Positions 28,694 through 37,219 of a stretch of DNA of 64,000 bases are shown here, one piece after another. The first letter of the stretch is position 1; every line of letters starts with the position of its first letter. The notes beneath the pieces were generated by a model. The model did not search any database and was not told the DNA's origin. It saw nothing but the letters and a program-made list of their open reading frames with translations. The position numbers and the translations under genes are program-made. Source of the DNA: Stentor roeselii (taxonomy: Eukaryota; Ciliophora; Heterotrichea; Heterotrichida; Stentoridae); assembly GCA_006503475.1 (NCBI GenBank), contig RSEH01000216.1, positions 1 through 64,000 of the forward strand, in the 5' to 3' direction.

Positions 28694-30628
28694 ATGCACA
28701 AAACTTTAAACTTATCCTGCAATTACCGAAAATATTTCAGATCTCTATATAATCGAGCGATAGTATCTTATATGAATCCCTCATCTTCTCACATCTCAAA
28801 CAAAATTTCAATTAAATCAACATTAAATGAAATTAAAAGCTATTTCAAAAGACCTATCTTCAAAGAAATTTCAAATTTAAAGAGTTTGAAAATTGGTTAT
28901 CAGTCAAAATTGAATAATTTTTTTAAAAATAAATGTTTAGCTATTTCTAAATTGTGCATTTCAGATGATGGCCTGATTTTATTAAGTGGAGGGAATGATG
29001 GAAAGGTAAGAGAGTGGAATCCCGAAACTCTCGAACAAACTGCTTGTTTTGAATACCACAATTCTAAAATATTAGATCTCGAAATAAGTGGTTCTTCAAA
29101 ATATGCCTTATCAGCTTCATTTGAATTTTGTATATGCTTGTGGAACTTAAAAACTAAAAAATTAATGAAATTATTCAAAATGCATACATCACGAGCTCAA
29201 ATATTCAAGTTTTTTCAAAATTCAAATTATTTTTTATACTCTTTTGATGATATTACATTACATATATGGGACATTGCTAAAAAAATGGTTATTCATATGA
29301 TTAAATTGAATTTTTATTTACAATTCTTAAGAATATATAAAAATTTTCATGAAATTCTATTTGTTTCTCAAACAGGAATATTTAAAAATGTCGACTTTAT
29401 TAGGTCAAAAATTATTGCTGAAGCTGATCTTTTACCAAATCTAAAAAGTGAAGAAGAAAATTCGGATAGCGATTTTATAATACATTTTAAAAAATTTATT
29501 GGTAAAAATGTTGATATTAAATGTGTGAGTTGTGTTGAGCTGTTTGATGAGATTGAAATAATAATTGTTGGATATTCGGATGGATTAATACAGATAGTAA
29601 ACTCGAAATCACTTTGCTCAAAAGATATTATTCAGGCTCATTTTTCCAAAGTGAATTCGATTAATTTGTGTCAAAAATATCAAATATTAGCAAGTTGCTG
29701 TTCAGATTATTCTTTAAAGCTCTGGAATTTATATTCTCTTGATAACATCAAAATTTTTCTATTTAAATATGATATGAGTAGCTCGATTATATCAAACTAT
29801 AAACTTTATATTGGAGGTTATAATTGTAAAATAAAAGTAATTGACATCCGTACTCAAAATTTTATAAAAAAAACTAAGCTTACCAAAATTTTCACTATGA
29901 GTTTCGATATAAGTGTCAAGCACCAAATATTGGTTTATGCTTTCAAATCTCTTTATGTATACTGTTTAAAATCTCTTAAAAATATAAAATCTCGGCCATT
30001 CAATAATATCATTACTACCCTGAATATTATTAATAAGATGATATGTTGTGGTATGGAAAATGGTAAGATTTATCTTCTTGATATTCCTCAACTAGAAATT
30101 AAAAGGGTTTATTACTTTGAAACTTTTCAAATTGTTTTCATAAGTTTCTCTAAAGATTTTAAAGTATTTATTTATTCAGCTGAAGAATTGAAAAAAAATA
30201 GCTATATTGTTGATTCTAAATCTTTAATAAAATCATTAATCGATAATACTTGTATTCAACTTGGGGTGTTTGCATTGAATTCTTTTGTGTTTTTAGATGA
30301 TAGCTGGATGTTTTATATTTTAAAAAACCTAGAAAAGCTTATAAAGATCAATACTATATATCCTGATTCAACTAAAATTTACTTGATGAAGATGCATGAA
30401 TTTATTTTAATCTCTCAATATAATGGTTCCAGAGTAATAGCAAAAAATATTTCAAACTTAGGAATAGAGATAAGTGGCCGAAATTTGAAAGAGATTAATA
30501 GTTTTCAAACTTGTGATTTGTTCATTGGAAGGCAATCCTGGATTTTATCATCACAAGCAATACAAAATATGAAAAGTGTTGTGGTAGCCAAAGATATTTA
30601 TGATCTTTTAAGAAATAAATTCCCTTAA
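28694..30628 (+). CDS. Divergent WD40-repeat protein
   Basis: This 644-residue protein may start further in at MNPSSSHIS. WD repeats are recognisable between about 95 and 400: ISDDGLILLSGGNDGKVREWN, FCICLWNLKTKKLMKLFKMH, LASCCSDYSLKLWNL, LYIGGYNCKIKVIDIRTQNF. The second half probably forms further blades without clear WD signatures. There is no catalytic or membrane segment. It would serve as a protein-binding scaffold with unknown partner. Codons are strongly biased to A/T (AAA, ATT, TTA, AAT), more than in the conserved genes elsewhere, consistent with a fast-evolving lineage-specific gene. Confidence 0.7.
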   Translation: MHKTLNLSCNYRKYFRSLYNRAIVSYMNPSSSHISNKISIKSTLNEIKSYFKRPIFKEISNLKSLKIGYQSKLNNFFKNKCLAISKLCISDDGLILLSGGNDGKVREWNPETLEQTACFEYHNSKILDLEISGSSKYALSASFEFCICLWNLKTKKLMKLFKMHTSRAQIFKFFQNSNYFLYSFDDITLHIWDIAKKMVIHMIKLNFYLQFLRIYKNFHEILFVSQTGIFKNVDFIRSKIIAEADLLPNLKSEEENSDSDFIIHFKKFIGKNVDIKCVSCVELFDEIEIIIVGYSDGLIQIVNSKSLCSKDIIQAHFSKVNSINLCQKYQILASCCSDYSLKLWNLYSLDNIKIFLFKYDMSSSIISNYKLYIGGYNCKIKVIDIRTQNFIKKTKLTKIFTMSFDISVKHQILVYAFKSLYVYCLKSLKNIKSRPFNNIITTLNIINKMICCGMENGKIYLLDIPQLEIKRVYYFETFQIVFISFSKDFKVFIYSAEELKKNSYIVDSKSLIKSLIDNTCIQLGVFALNSFVFLDDSWMFYILKNLEKLIKINTIYPDSTKIYLMKMHEFILISQYNGSRVIAKNISNLGIEISGRNLKEINSFQTCDLFIGRQSWILSSQAIQNMKSVVVAKDIYDLLRNKFP

Positions 30629-30986
30629 AAATTTAACTACTAATAATACTTGAGAATAATGATATTGCCTTTAATTGTTTTCCTGTTTCTATTAGATCTT
30701 TAAATGAACTAGAATTATCGACGCTAGTTTATATATTCCCAAAGTTAATTTCTCGTGTACAAAGAAAGGATGTGCATCCATTCATCAGTTGAGAAAATAT
30801 ATTCGGTCCTAACAAGAAAAATGAAGGCTCTCTTATAATTTTTGAGGGTTTCATTGCATTTAATTATAAAGATTCTTGTTTTATCTTGAAAATTTCTATC
30901 AGCTTTGAAATATTTTCTAAATCTCCAACAAAGCTCAAAGAAAAGGAAAATTAATTCGATTTGTCAGACTATTTGTTTTACTATAA
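30629..30986. other. AT-rich intergenic region, 358 bp
   Basis: It holds the 3' flank of the WD40 gene and the 5' flank of the secreted-protein gene. CTATAA directly abuts the next start codon. Nothing else is seen. Confidence 0.5.
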
Positions 30987-31529
30987 ATGGCAGAATATTT
31001 AAATAAATACATCTTGATTATCCTTACTTCTGTACAACTTACATTTGGATTATTTTGCCCAGAGATACCAATCAGAGTATCAACAATCGAAATACTCAGT
31101 GATACATCAATTTGGGTAGTTGGGCCAAATTACCTAAATGGAAAAAATGCCTCCATCATAAGTGGTACATTATATCCAGGTAAACACACAGGCGGTTCGG
31201 CAATATGGGAAACTCCAACCCACAATTCTAATCAATTGAATGTTTGGATAAAATTTAACAAAACTTTTGAGGTTCCTCAGAAGACTATAATTGCAGCTAT
31301 CATTTATTACAATATTGACGACCAATGTTATTTCTACTTAAATAATCAATACACAAACTGTTTCAGTACAAGCTATTTCAATAATCAGGCCAAAACTTGT
31401 AATGTGACAGCTTATGTAAAGAATGGAACAAACGATTTAAAAATAGATGCAAGAGATACTTTAGGTGGTGAATCTTTTATTTCTTTTAGATTGGAAATTA
31501 TTCTTTCAGATGCTCTTACTTCAATATAG
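30987..31529 (+). CDS. Secreted protein with a probable beta-sandwich fold, unrecognised
   Basis: This 180-residue protein has an N-terminal hydrophobic signal (KYILIILTSVQLTFGLF, about 7-23). The mature part is beta-rich with paired cysteines, and the segment DDQCYFYLNNQYTNCF followed by VTAYVKNGTNDLKIDARD. That pattern (a displayed loop on a strand, then a turn with NGTNxLxI) recalls galactose-binding-like sandwich domains of extracellular proteins, but this is fold-level inference only. Several NxT/S sequons (NAS, NKT, NVT, NGT) suit a secreted glycoprotein. A broken copy lies at 27760-28166, so this is a small duplicated family. CTATAA abuts the ATG. Confidence 0.65.
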   Translation: MAEYLNKYILIILTSVQLTFGLFCPEIPIRVSTIEILSDTSIWVVGPNYLNGKNASIISGTLYPGKHTGGSAIWETPTHNSNQLNVWIKFNKTFEVPQKTIIAAIIYYNIDDQCYFYLNNQYTNCFSTSYFNNQAKTCNVTAYVKNGTNDLKIDARDTLGGESFISFRLEIILSDALTSI

Positions 31530-31723
31530 TATTAGTAAATTTTTTAGTGAGTTTGTGTAAAAACTTTTAAATTTAAGACTAATAAAATGTTAGACTTTCA
31601 ATTTTCTTAGAATCTGTATCAGCCTTTAACTTTCCACCATATCCATGACAAGAACACCCTTCCCAATTCTAAACCCTAAAAAAATCCCAAATCCAATCCA
31701 AGAATAAAAGGACAATAATTCCA

Positions 31724-32929
31724 ATGATGGCAGCAAGACTAGTCCTGCGTAACTATTCATTGCTAGAGCACCAAGCGAAGAAATTCCTCCGCGATTCAGG
31801 AGTTCTAGTCCAAAGAGGTTCCGTCGGCAGCAGCAAGTCAGAATGCGAATCAATAGCCTCCTCTCTTCTCCCTCCCTACATCGTAAAAGCGAACGTTCCA
31901 GTAGGAGGACGTGGAAAGGGGCACCTTTCAAGTGGTTTAAAAGGTGGAGTTCAATTCTGTTCAACTCCTCCTTCAGTAGGCGAAGTGGCTTCAAAGATGC
32001 TCGGTTTTAAACTCTTCACAAAGCAAACCTCATCAGAAGGCATTCAAGTTGACAACTTGTTAGTCTTAGAAGAAGTCAACATCCAACAACAGAAGTACCT
32101 CGCTTTCGTCCTTGACCGTCAAATGGGAGGCGCGGCAGTCATTTATTCCAAAGAAGGAGGCATGGAAATCGAAGAAGTCGCTGAAAAAAACCCTGAAAGT
32201 GTCCTTATCGAACCTATTCAAAGCATAAGTAACGAAAAAGCTGAGAAGATTGTCAGAAAATTAGAAATTCCTGAAAATCATATTCCTCAAGCGAAAAAAG
32301 ACTTGATTCGACTTTATGAAATCTTCAGAAGTAAAGACGCTGTTCAACTTGAAATCAATCCTTGGGCAGTTACCCCTGCAGGAGTTTACTGTGTCGATGC
32401 CAAAATCAACATTGACGACAATGCAATATTTAAACATCCTGAGATTCAAGAATTCAAAGCAGAGAGCGAAAAAGGACAAATGAGCAGCGAAATCGAAGCT
32501 GAAAAAAATGGATTGAACTTTGTTGGACTTTCTGGAAATATCGGATGTATTGTCAATGGCGCTGGTCTTGCTATGGCCACCATGGATTTGATTAAGTTGA
32601 AAGGTGGAGCTCCTGCAAATTTTCTTGATCTTGGAGGAGGTGCGAATGAAAAACAGATTTTTAAAGCTTTTGAAATTCTTTTTGGTAATACGGGACTCAA
32701 ATCGGTTTTTGTTAATATTTTTGGAGGGATTGTTAGATGTGATGTCATTGCCAAGTGTCTGGTCAAGGCTAAAGATGAAATTGGATTTCCTTGTCCTGTT
32801 GTTGTTAGGCTTCAGGGAACTAATGCGGACTTGGCTCAGGAGATTATTAATGGATCTAGCAGTGAGAAACTTTTTAGTGATATTAACTCGGAAAGTGCTG
32901 CTGCTTTAGCGGTTAGGCTTTCTCTTTAA
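31724..32929 (+). CDS. Succinyl-CoA ligase beta subunit, mitochondrial
   Basis: This 401-residue TCA-cycle enzyme subunit makes ATP or GTP while converting succinyl-CoA to succinate, together with an alpha subunit not present here. The N-terminus (MMAARLVLRNYSLLEHQAKKFLRD) is short, basic and amphipathic, as in a mitochondrial targeting signal. The ATP-grasp features follow: VKANVPVGGRGKG, VLEEV, ..LEINPWAV, and the C-terminal ligase part with GAPANFLDLGGGA, VFVNIFGGIVRCD and PVVVRLQGTN, all highly conserved. Nucleotide preference cannot be set by eye. Either of the first two Met codons could be the start. Confidence 0.95.
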   Translation: MMAARLVLRNYSLLEHQAKKFLRDSGVLVQRGSVGSSKSECESIASSLLPPYIVKANVPVGGRGKGHLSSGLKGGVQFCSTPPSVGEVASKMLGFKLFTKQTSSEGIQVDNLLVLEEVNIQQQKYLAFVLDRQMGGAAVIYSKEGGMEIEEVAEKNPESVLIEPIQSISNEKAEKIVRKLEIPENHIPQAKKDLIRLYEIFRSKDAVQLEINPWAVTPAGVYCVDAKINIDDNAIFKHPEIQEFKAESEKGQMSSEIEAEKNGLNFVGLSGNIGCIVNGAGLAMATMDLIKLKGGAPANFLDLGGGANEKQIFKAFEILFGNTGLKSVFVNIFGGIVRCDVIAKCLVKAKDEIGFPCPVVVRLQGTNADLAQEIINGSSSEKLFSDINSESAAALAVRLSL

Positions 32930-33628
32930 GTTAGGTTTAATTAGAAATTTTTATGGTTTTTGGATGATAAGGATTTTTTAGATTAAGACTGTATTTCCTT
33001 GATAAATACTCAGGTTTTAATTTTTTTTTAAATTCTGACTTTAATTACTTGAACAGTTCAAATACTACAAGTTTCAACTGGTTTTAATTAAAATTTCAAT
33101 ATTTCTAAAACAGCTATATCAAATAATCTGTTACTGCAAATGATTGATTTCTGAATTCTGATCAAATAGATAGTAGTGAAAATCTGAAAAGTTAAGATTA
33201 CCTTATTTGAATTTACACTTTGATATAAAACTTTTTACAGGGTTTCAAAAAATTTAAATTTAATAGCAAATCTCCTTCCTAATTAACCATAATGAATCAC
33301 CCCTTATCTTTCAAGTCAAATATCTATAATTTCCAATCAAAGATTTCTGCTATTGATTCAAATTACTTTATATATCAACCATTCAACAGAATTAATCGGA
33401 AGTAGTCCAAACTTCAACAATAGGAAAATTCATTATAATCCATTCACAGCAGAATATTTGTAAACCTCTAAAGATAAAGATTATCCCTAAACAAATAAAT
33501 TCTCTTCCCAATCCTAAAAAAATCCAAAAAAATTCTATTTACCAAAACAAAACCTTGTGATTTTTCCATTCACAAACATTCTAAAAAAAACCCATCAAAT
33601 ATTCTTCCATCTTCAACAATATCTATAA
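32930..33628. other. Intergenic region, 699 bp
   Basis: The left half is AT-rich without features. The last about 160 bp become C-rich and G-poor on the + strand and carry CCTAAAAAAA (33514-33523) and TTCTAAAAAAAA (33579-33590) before the CTATAA that abuts the next ATG. It is probably the promoter of the Cys-rich gene. No RNA gene is seen. Confidence 0.45.
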
Positions 33629-35068
33629 ATGGACCCTTGTTCATTACAATGTCTTCAATGCGTGACTCCGATATCATATCACATAAACCCGTCTCACTTT
33701 CACGGGTTATGTGAAGCCCACGCTTCATCAATTTCTGAACCTTCAATAATCTGTTTGAAATGTGAATCAGTCTGCAATGTTCTATATTTAAGACCATATG
33801 AAGTTCCCAAATGTTCATCATGTCAGAGTCCAGCTAACTTAAAGCACGACTGCGGACACCTGTCATGCACTCCTTGTCGCGAAAGACAAAATAAAAGTTG
33901 CCCTGTATGTGTTTGCTTCTCTTGTAATTTATCGATAAATAACTTCAGCAAACTATGCAAAACTCATATGCTTTGTAATAAGTGCTCATCAAAACACTTT
34001 AAATGTCCTTCGTGCTTTTGTCAGCTTTGTGATTTACCTGATCCTGATAGAAAATTTCCATGTGGTCATCCGGTTTGTGGAAATGATTGTTTGCAGTCTT
34101 CATGTAAACTGTGCAAAAATATCTGTAGTTTTTGTAAAGAAATTTCTGAACAGTTAAAAGGAAATCACTGCAAAAATCATTATGCTTGCTTGCGATGTTT
34201 TGAAGAATATGTTAGCAAGGATATAAAGAGATGTAACTACTGCAGTGGAAATTATGTGAATTTCCAGTGCTTTAGATGCAAGAAGGTCAGTCTTGAAGTA
34301 GAAGAGGTGGTTTTGGATGGTGAAAGGAAAAAAATTTGTAAGAGATGCCAAAGAAATGACGCTCCAGAAGTAGTGAAAAAAGACAATGAAGAGCAAAAAA
34401 TTGAGGAAGAGAAAAAGGATGAAGTGAAAAAAAATCCCCTCGAGGAAAAGAAAGATTTATTCTTCAACGAATGCCACTTTTGCCAAACCAAATTATCCAA
34501 AAGTGACTCTTCAAACATCCCTCCTTGTCAAAATGGTCTCTACTGCGAAAAATGTTTCCAATTAGGAACCCTCGACTCTTGTGCAACCTGTTCAAGAATG
34601 GAGAAGCATCCTTGTCCAATCTGCAAAAACATCGACTTTCTTTTCGATTCAGGAGGAGTCGAAATCTGTTTAATTTGCACCAACTCAAAGGTCGACCAAT
34701 CGACCTATAAAATAAGTTGCAACCAATGCAAAGTATTTACTTTAAAGGTAAACTTAAACGAGTCCTTCATCTGCGACACCTGCACAGGTTTCGGTATATG
34801 CCTAAAGTGCAATGAAAAGAAACATCTTTCATCAGAACTATGCTCAGAATGTTCACTTTGTGAAGTTTGCGAAAATCCTTCAAAAACTGTTTTCTTTAAG
34901 TCGAAATGCAGGCACATTCAATGCGAGAACTGCATGACAAGTAACACCTCAAAGTACTGTTCTAAATGTTCCCAGCAATTCAAATGTCGAGTCCATAATC
35001 AAAATTTCTTCAATTCCGGTAAAGACTTTTCATTCACCTGCTGCCAAGCCCGTCCTTTATACCCTTAA
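33629..35068 (+). CDS. Cys/His-rich tandem zinc-binding protein, family member 2
   Basis: This 479-residue protein is made almost wholly of CxxC / CxHxxCxxC units. They run from the first residues (MDPCSLQCLQC) to near the C-terminus (SKCRHIQCENCMTSNTSKYCSKCSQQF), broken only by a charged E/K-rich stretch near 240-275. Repeats such as PCGHPVCGNDC, NHYACLRCFEEY and CGHLSCTPC echo the core of a RING or B-box. It could bind many zinc ions and act as a scaffold or E3-like protein. It shares design with the 25709-27085 gene about 7 kb away and may belong to a ciliate-expanded family. No named family is recognised. Confidence 0.7.
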   Translation: MDPCSLQCLQCVTPISYHINPSHFHGLCEAHASSISEPSIICLKCESVCNVLYLRPYEVPKCSSCQSPANLKHDCGHLSCTPCRERQNKSCPVCVCFSCNLSINNFSKLCKTHMLCNKCSSKHFKCPSCFCQLCDLPDPDRKFPCGHPVCGNDCLQSSCKLCKNICSFCKEISEQLKGNHCKNHYACLRCFEEYVSKDIKRCNYCSGNYVNFQCFRCKKVSLEVEEVVLDGERKKICKRCQRNDAPEVVKKDNEEQKIEEEKKDEVKKNPLEEKKDLFFNECHFCQTKLSKSDSSNIPPCQNGLYCEKCFQLGTLDSCATCSRMEKHPCPICKNIDFLFDSGGVEICLICTNSKVDQSTYKISCNQCKVFTLKVNLNESFICDTCTGFGICLKCNEKKHLSSELCSECSLCEVCENPSKTVFFKSKCRHIQCENCMTSNTSKYCSKCSQQFKCRVHNQNFFNSGKDFSFTCCQARPLYP

Positions 35069-35099
35069 CCTAACCTCTCTATTCTTAAAAATTCTATAA

Positions 35100-36383
35100 A
35101 TGAACCATCAAGAGAACTACATGAAAAGTAGCCTGGCCTCCTTAGGACAACAGTCCCAAAACCCGAAAGACTTGATCCTCATCAGCAACTGTTCCAATCA
35201 AGAGATCATTGAAGAGCTGGCTAATTCAGTGAGATCAATCGGATTCAAAAAAGTTACAATAAAAGTAGACAAAATCATTTACGGCATTGATAACTCTCAA
35301 AATTCCTTCGAAAAACAGTTCTTAGTTTACGACTTGGAACTTTTTTCTAGAGTGGGTCGGTACCAGTGCCTTCGTTCTTATTACTCGAAAAGAGGAAAGT
35401 CTTACGGGGTATCAAAGATGTATCTGGAGTATATCCTTGCCCTTATCTCGAAAATTAATGAACAGCTGGTAGTTGGCTCCTTTTTTTACCTGAAGTCAAC
35501 AAGTCAAGTTTACTTCGAAATCAGTCAAATCTTGCCGAAGTACCTGGGGTTCTTGAGAAGGTCCGTTTCGAGAATGACTGACGAGTTGACCTCTGCGATG
35601 TTTTACTCCAAGTGTTTTTACTTGTTCATCCAGTACTTAAAAAGCATTAAAAGTCACTTTAAAAGTTATTTGAAAAAAGGGACTCCACTTCCATCTGGAC
35701 TATTGAAAGAAATCGATGAACAGATGAATAGTCTCTTAAGTCAATGTCAAGTGTTTGATGTTGAAATAAGGGCTAAAGATATCAGCTTGGCACGAGCTCA
35801 TCTCTATCCTTGCATTGACAGCAATAAAGAAAATCAGATGATTAAAGAACTTAGGACTAGTGCTGACCTCGCTGGACTCTTTGTTTTAAACAAGTATTCA
35901 ATTGATGGCCAGCAGGTTAAAATTCCTCTTTATTTTGTAGGAAAAGGATATATTGAAAAAACCTTTTACAGCTCGAAAATTTTGATTTTAGCTGAAAAAA
36001 TGATTAATAGTCCAAAAATTTTAGTCAATTTTCAGGAGTTGTTAATTTCGCTGGCGAAAAAAGGACTTAGGTTGATTGTTTATGAAATCTCTGAGAAGGT
36101 GAAAAGGGTTTGTCATGAAGATGTGATTAGATTGGTACGTGAACCGGTTTTTTATTCATTTATTGTCACTTCTGATAATAGGATTCTTTTTGCTTATGAT
36201 GAATTTCGTCAGCTTAGTAACTCTTTGGAAAGGGTTGAAAAAAATGAGGATAGGGTGGAAGTGGAAAAATGTGCTGTTGAAATGATTTTTGAGGCGAATT
36301 TGAAAGCTGTTGAATTGTCGTGTTTCGACTTGTCTATTATTGAGGCTGATATTGATAAATTTATTGAAAAAGTTGAAAATTAA
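35100..36383 (+). CDS. Unrecognised 427-residue protein
   Basis: This globular-looking protein begins 31 nt after the previous stop, with CTATAA abutting its ATG. It has mixed alpha/beta character: an N-terminal region with KDLILISNCSNQEIIEEL and VRSIGFKKVTIKVDK, a helical middle (180-245), and beta-rich C-terminal segments (KKGLRLIVYEIS, EPVFYSFIVTSDNRILFAYDEF). There is no signal peptide, membrane segment or catalytic motif I can name. The tight same-strand chain with neighbours suggests co-transcription or very short untranslated regions rather than a shared function. Confidence 0.7.
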   Translation: MNHQENYMKSSLASLGQQSQNPKDLILISNCSNQEIIEELANSVRSIGFKKVTIKVDKIIYGIDNSQNSFEKQFLVYDLELFSRVGRYQCLRSYYSKRGKSYGVSKMYLEYILALISKINEQLVVGSFFYLKSTSQVYFEISQILPKYLGFLRRSVSRMTDELTSAMFYSKCFYLFIQYLKSIKSHFKSYLKKGTPLPSGLLKEIDEQMNSLLSQCQVFDVEIRAKDISLARAHLYPCIDSNKENQMIKELRTSADLAGLFVLNKYSIDGQQVKIPLYFVGKGYIEKTFYSSKILILAEKMINSPKILVNFQELLISLAKKGLRLIVYEISEKVKRVCHEDVIRLVREPVFYSFIVTSDNRILFAYDEFRQLSNSLERVEKNEDRVEVEKCAVEMIFEANLKAVELSCFDLSIIEADIDKFIEKVEN

Positions 36384-36408
36384 TCGTTAGATCTAGTAAC
36401 AAGTATAA

Positions 36409-37212
36409 ATGGGAGAAATTAATTTAACCGAGACAAACCCACTGGTTTTCAAAAAAAGCCTCGAAAAAGAGAACTTTTCCGACGTCAAAAAACTTCAGAA
36501 CCTTCTTCAAAACGTATCAAGTTGTCTCTTCAATAAAATATCGAAATGCCCAGAAAAGAAAAAAGAACTAAGAAGAAAAAAACGATTAAAAAATCATTAC
36601 ATCGAGTATTTTTCTAGCCTGAACCTATCACCAATCCCAACGATCCGTGTTGATAAATCAATAAAAAGCCCAGAAGTTCATTTGAAGTCTCTAGTCTCTC
36701 ACCAAAGCTACCATCTCAAAAACCCATCACATCAAAAAAACACTTCAAATTCTAAAAAACCTTTCAATATCTACCCTGCAAACTCTTTACCCTTCAGAGT
36801 ATTTTCATTTCTCTCACCTCCTTCATTTAATTTTCTCCCGTTAAAAACAACATGCACAATATTCTCTCATTTTCCTCACAATGAAAAACTTTCCTTATCA
36901 TCATTGAAAAAAATGCATAAAAAAGTGGAAAAAAAACTTTTAAGTAAAAATCAACTCGACACATTTTCCAATAAATCCTATTCAAAAACTTTAAAAAAGA
37001 TTGAAAAAGACCTTGAAAGTCTTTTAATGATCAAAAACAACTCTGGAATTTTCACTAAACGATATAAATCTTCTCAAAATTTCAAGAATTTCAAAGAAAT
37101 TTCTCCGAATCGGTCTTATGTGATGAATGATTTATCTCAAGACCGGACAGCGACTACTCGAAGCGGATCAGTGAGTTATCGGCGACTGGGTTTTTTTAAA
37201 CTTTCTAATTAA
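36409..37212 (+). CDS. Basic Ser/Lys-rich protein, unrecognised
   Basis: This 267-residue protein is rich in Lys, Ser, Asn and Phe, with a basic cluster KKKELRRKKRLKNHY (about 50-64) that could be a nuclear signal. The rest is mostly disordered. The C-terminus has RTATTRSGSVSYRRLG. It begins 25 nt after the preceding stop, with GTATAA abutting the ATG. Its stop lies 7 nt from the MLH1 stop on the other strand. No domain is recognised. Codon use is like its neighbours, so it is probably a real, fast-evolving gene. Confidence 0.6.
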   Translation: MGEINLTETNPLVFKKSLEKENFSDVKKLQNLLQNVSSCLFNKISKCPEKKKELRRKKRLKNHYIEYFSSLNLSPIPTIRVDKSIKSPEVHLKSLVSHQSYHLKNPSHQKNTSNSKKPFNIYPANSLPFRVFSFLSPPSFNFLPLKTTCTIFSHFPHNEKLSLSSLKKMHKKVEKKLLSKNQLDTFSNKSYSKTLKKIEKDLESLLMIKNNSGIFTKRYKSSQNFKNFKEISPNRSYVMNDLSQDRTATTRSGSVSYRRLGFFKLSN

Positions 37213-37219
37213 ACAACTA

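Noticed and set aside
28423-30628. Joining the small finger ORF and the WD40 ORF through a short intron
   Set aside because: No GT-AG pair of 15 or 16 nt between 28640 and 28700 connects the frames.
34727-34743. GTATTTACTTTAAAG inside the Cys-rich gene as a hidden in-frame intron
   Set aside because: GT and AG are 15 nt apart, but there is no T9-A10 and no stop inside. The five residues fit the protein equally well.
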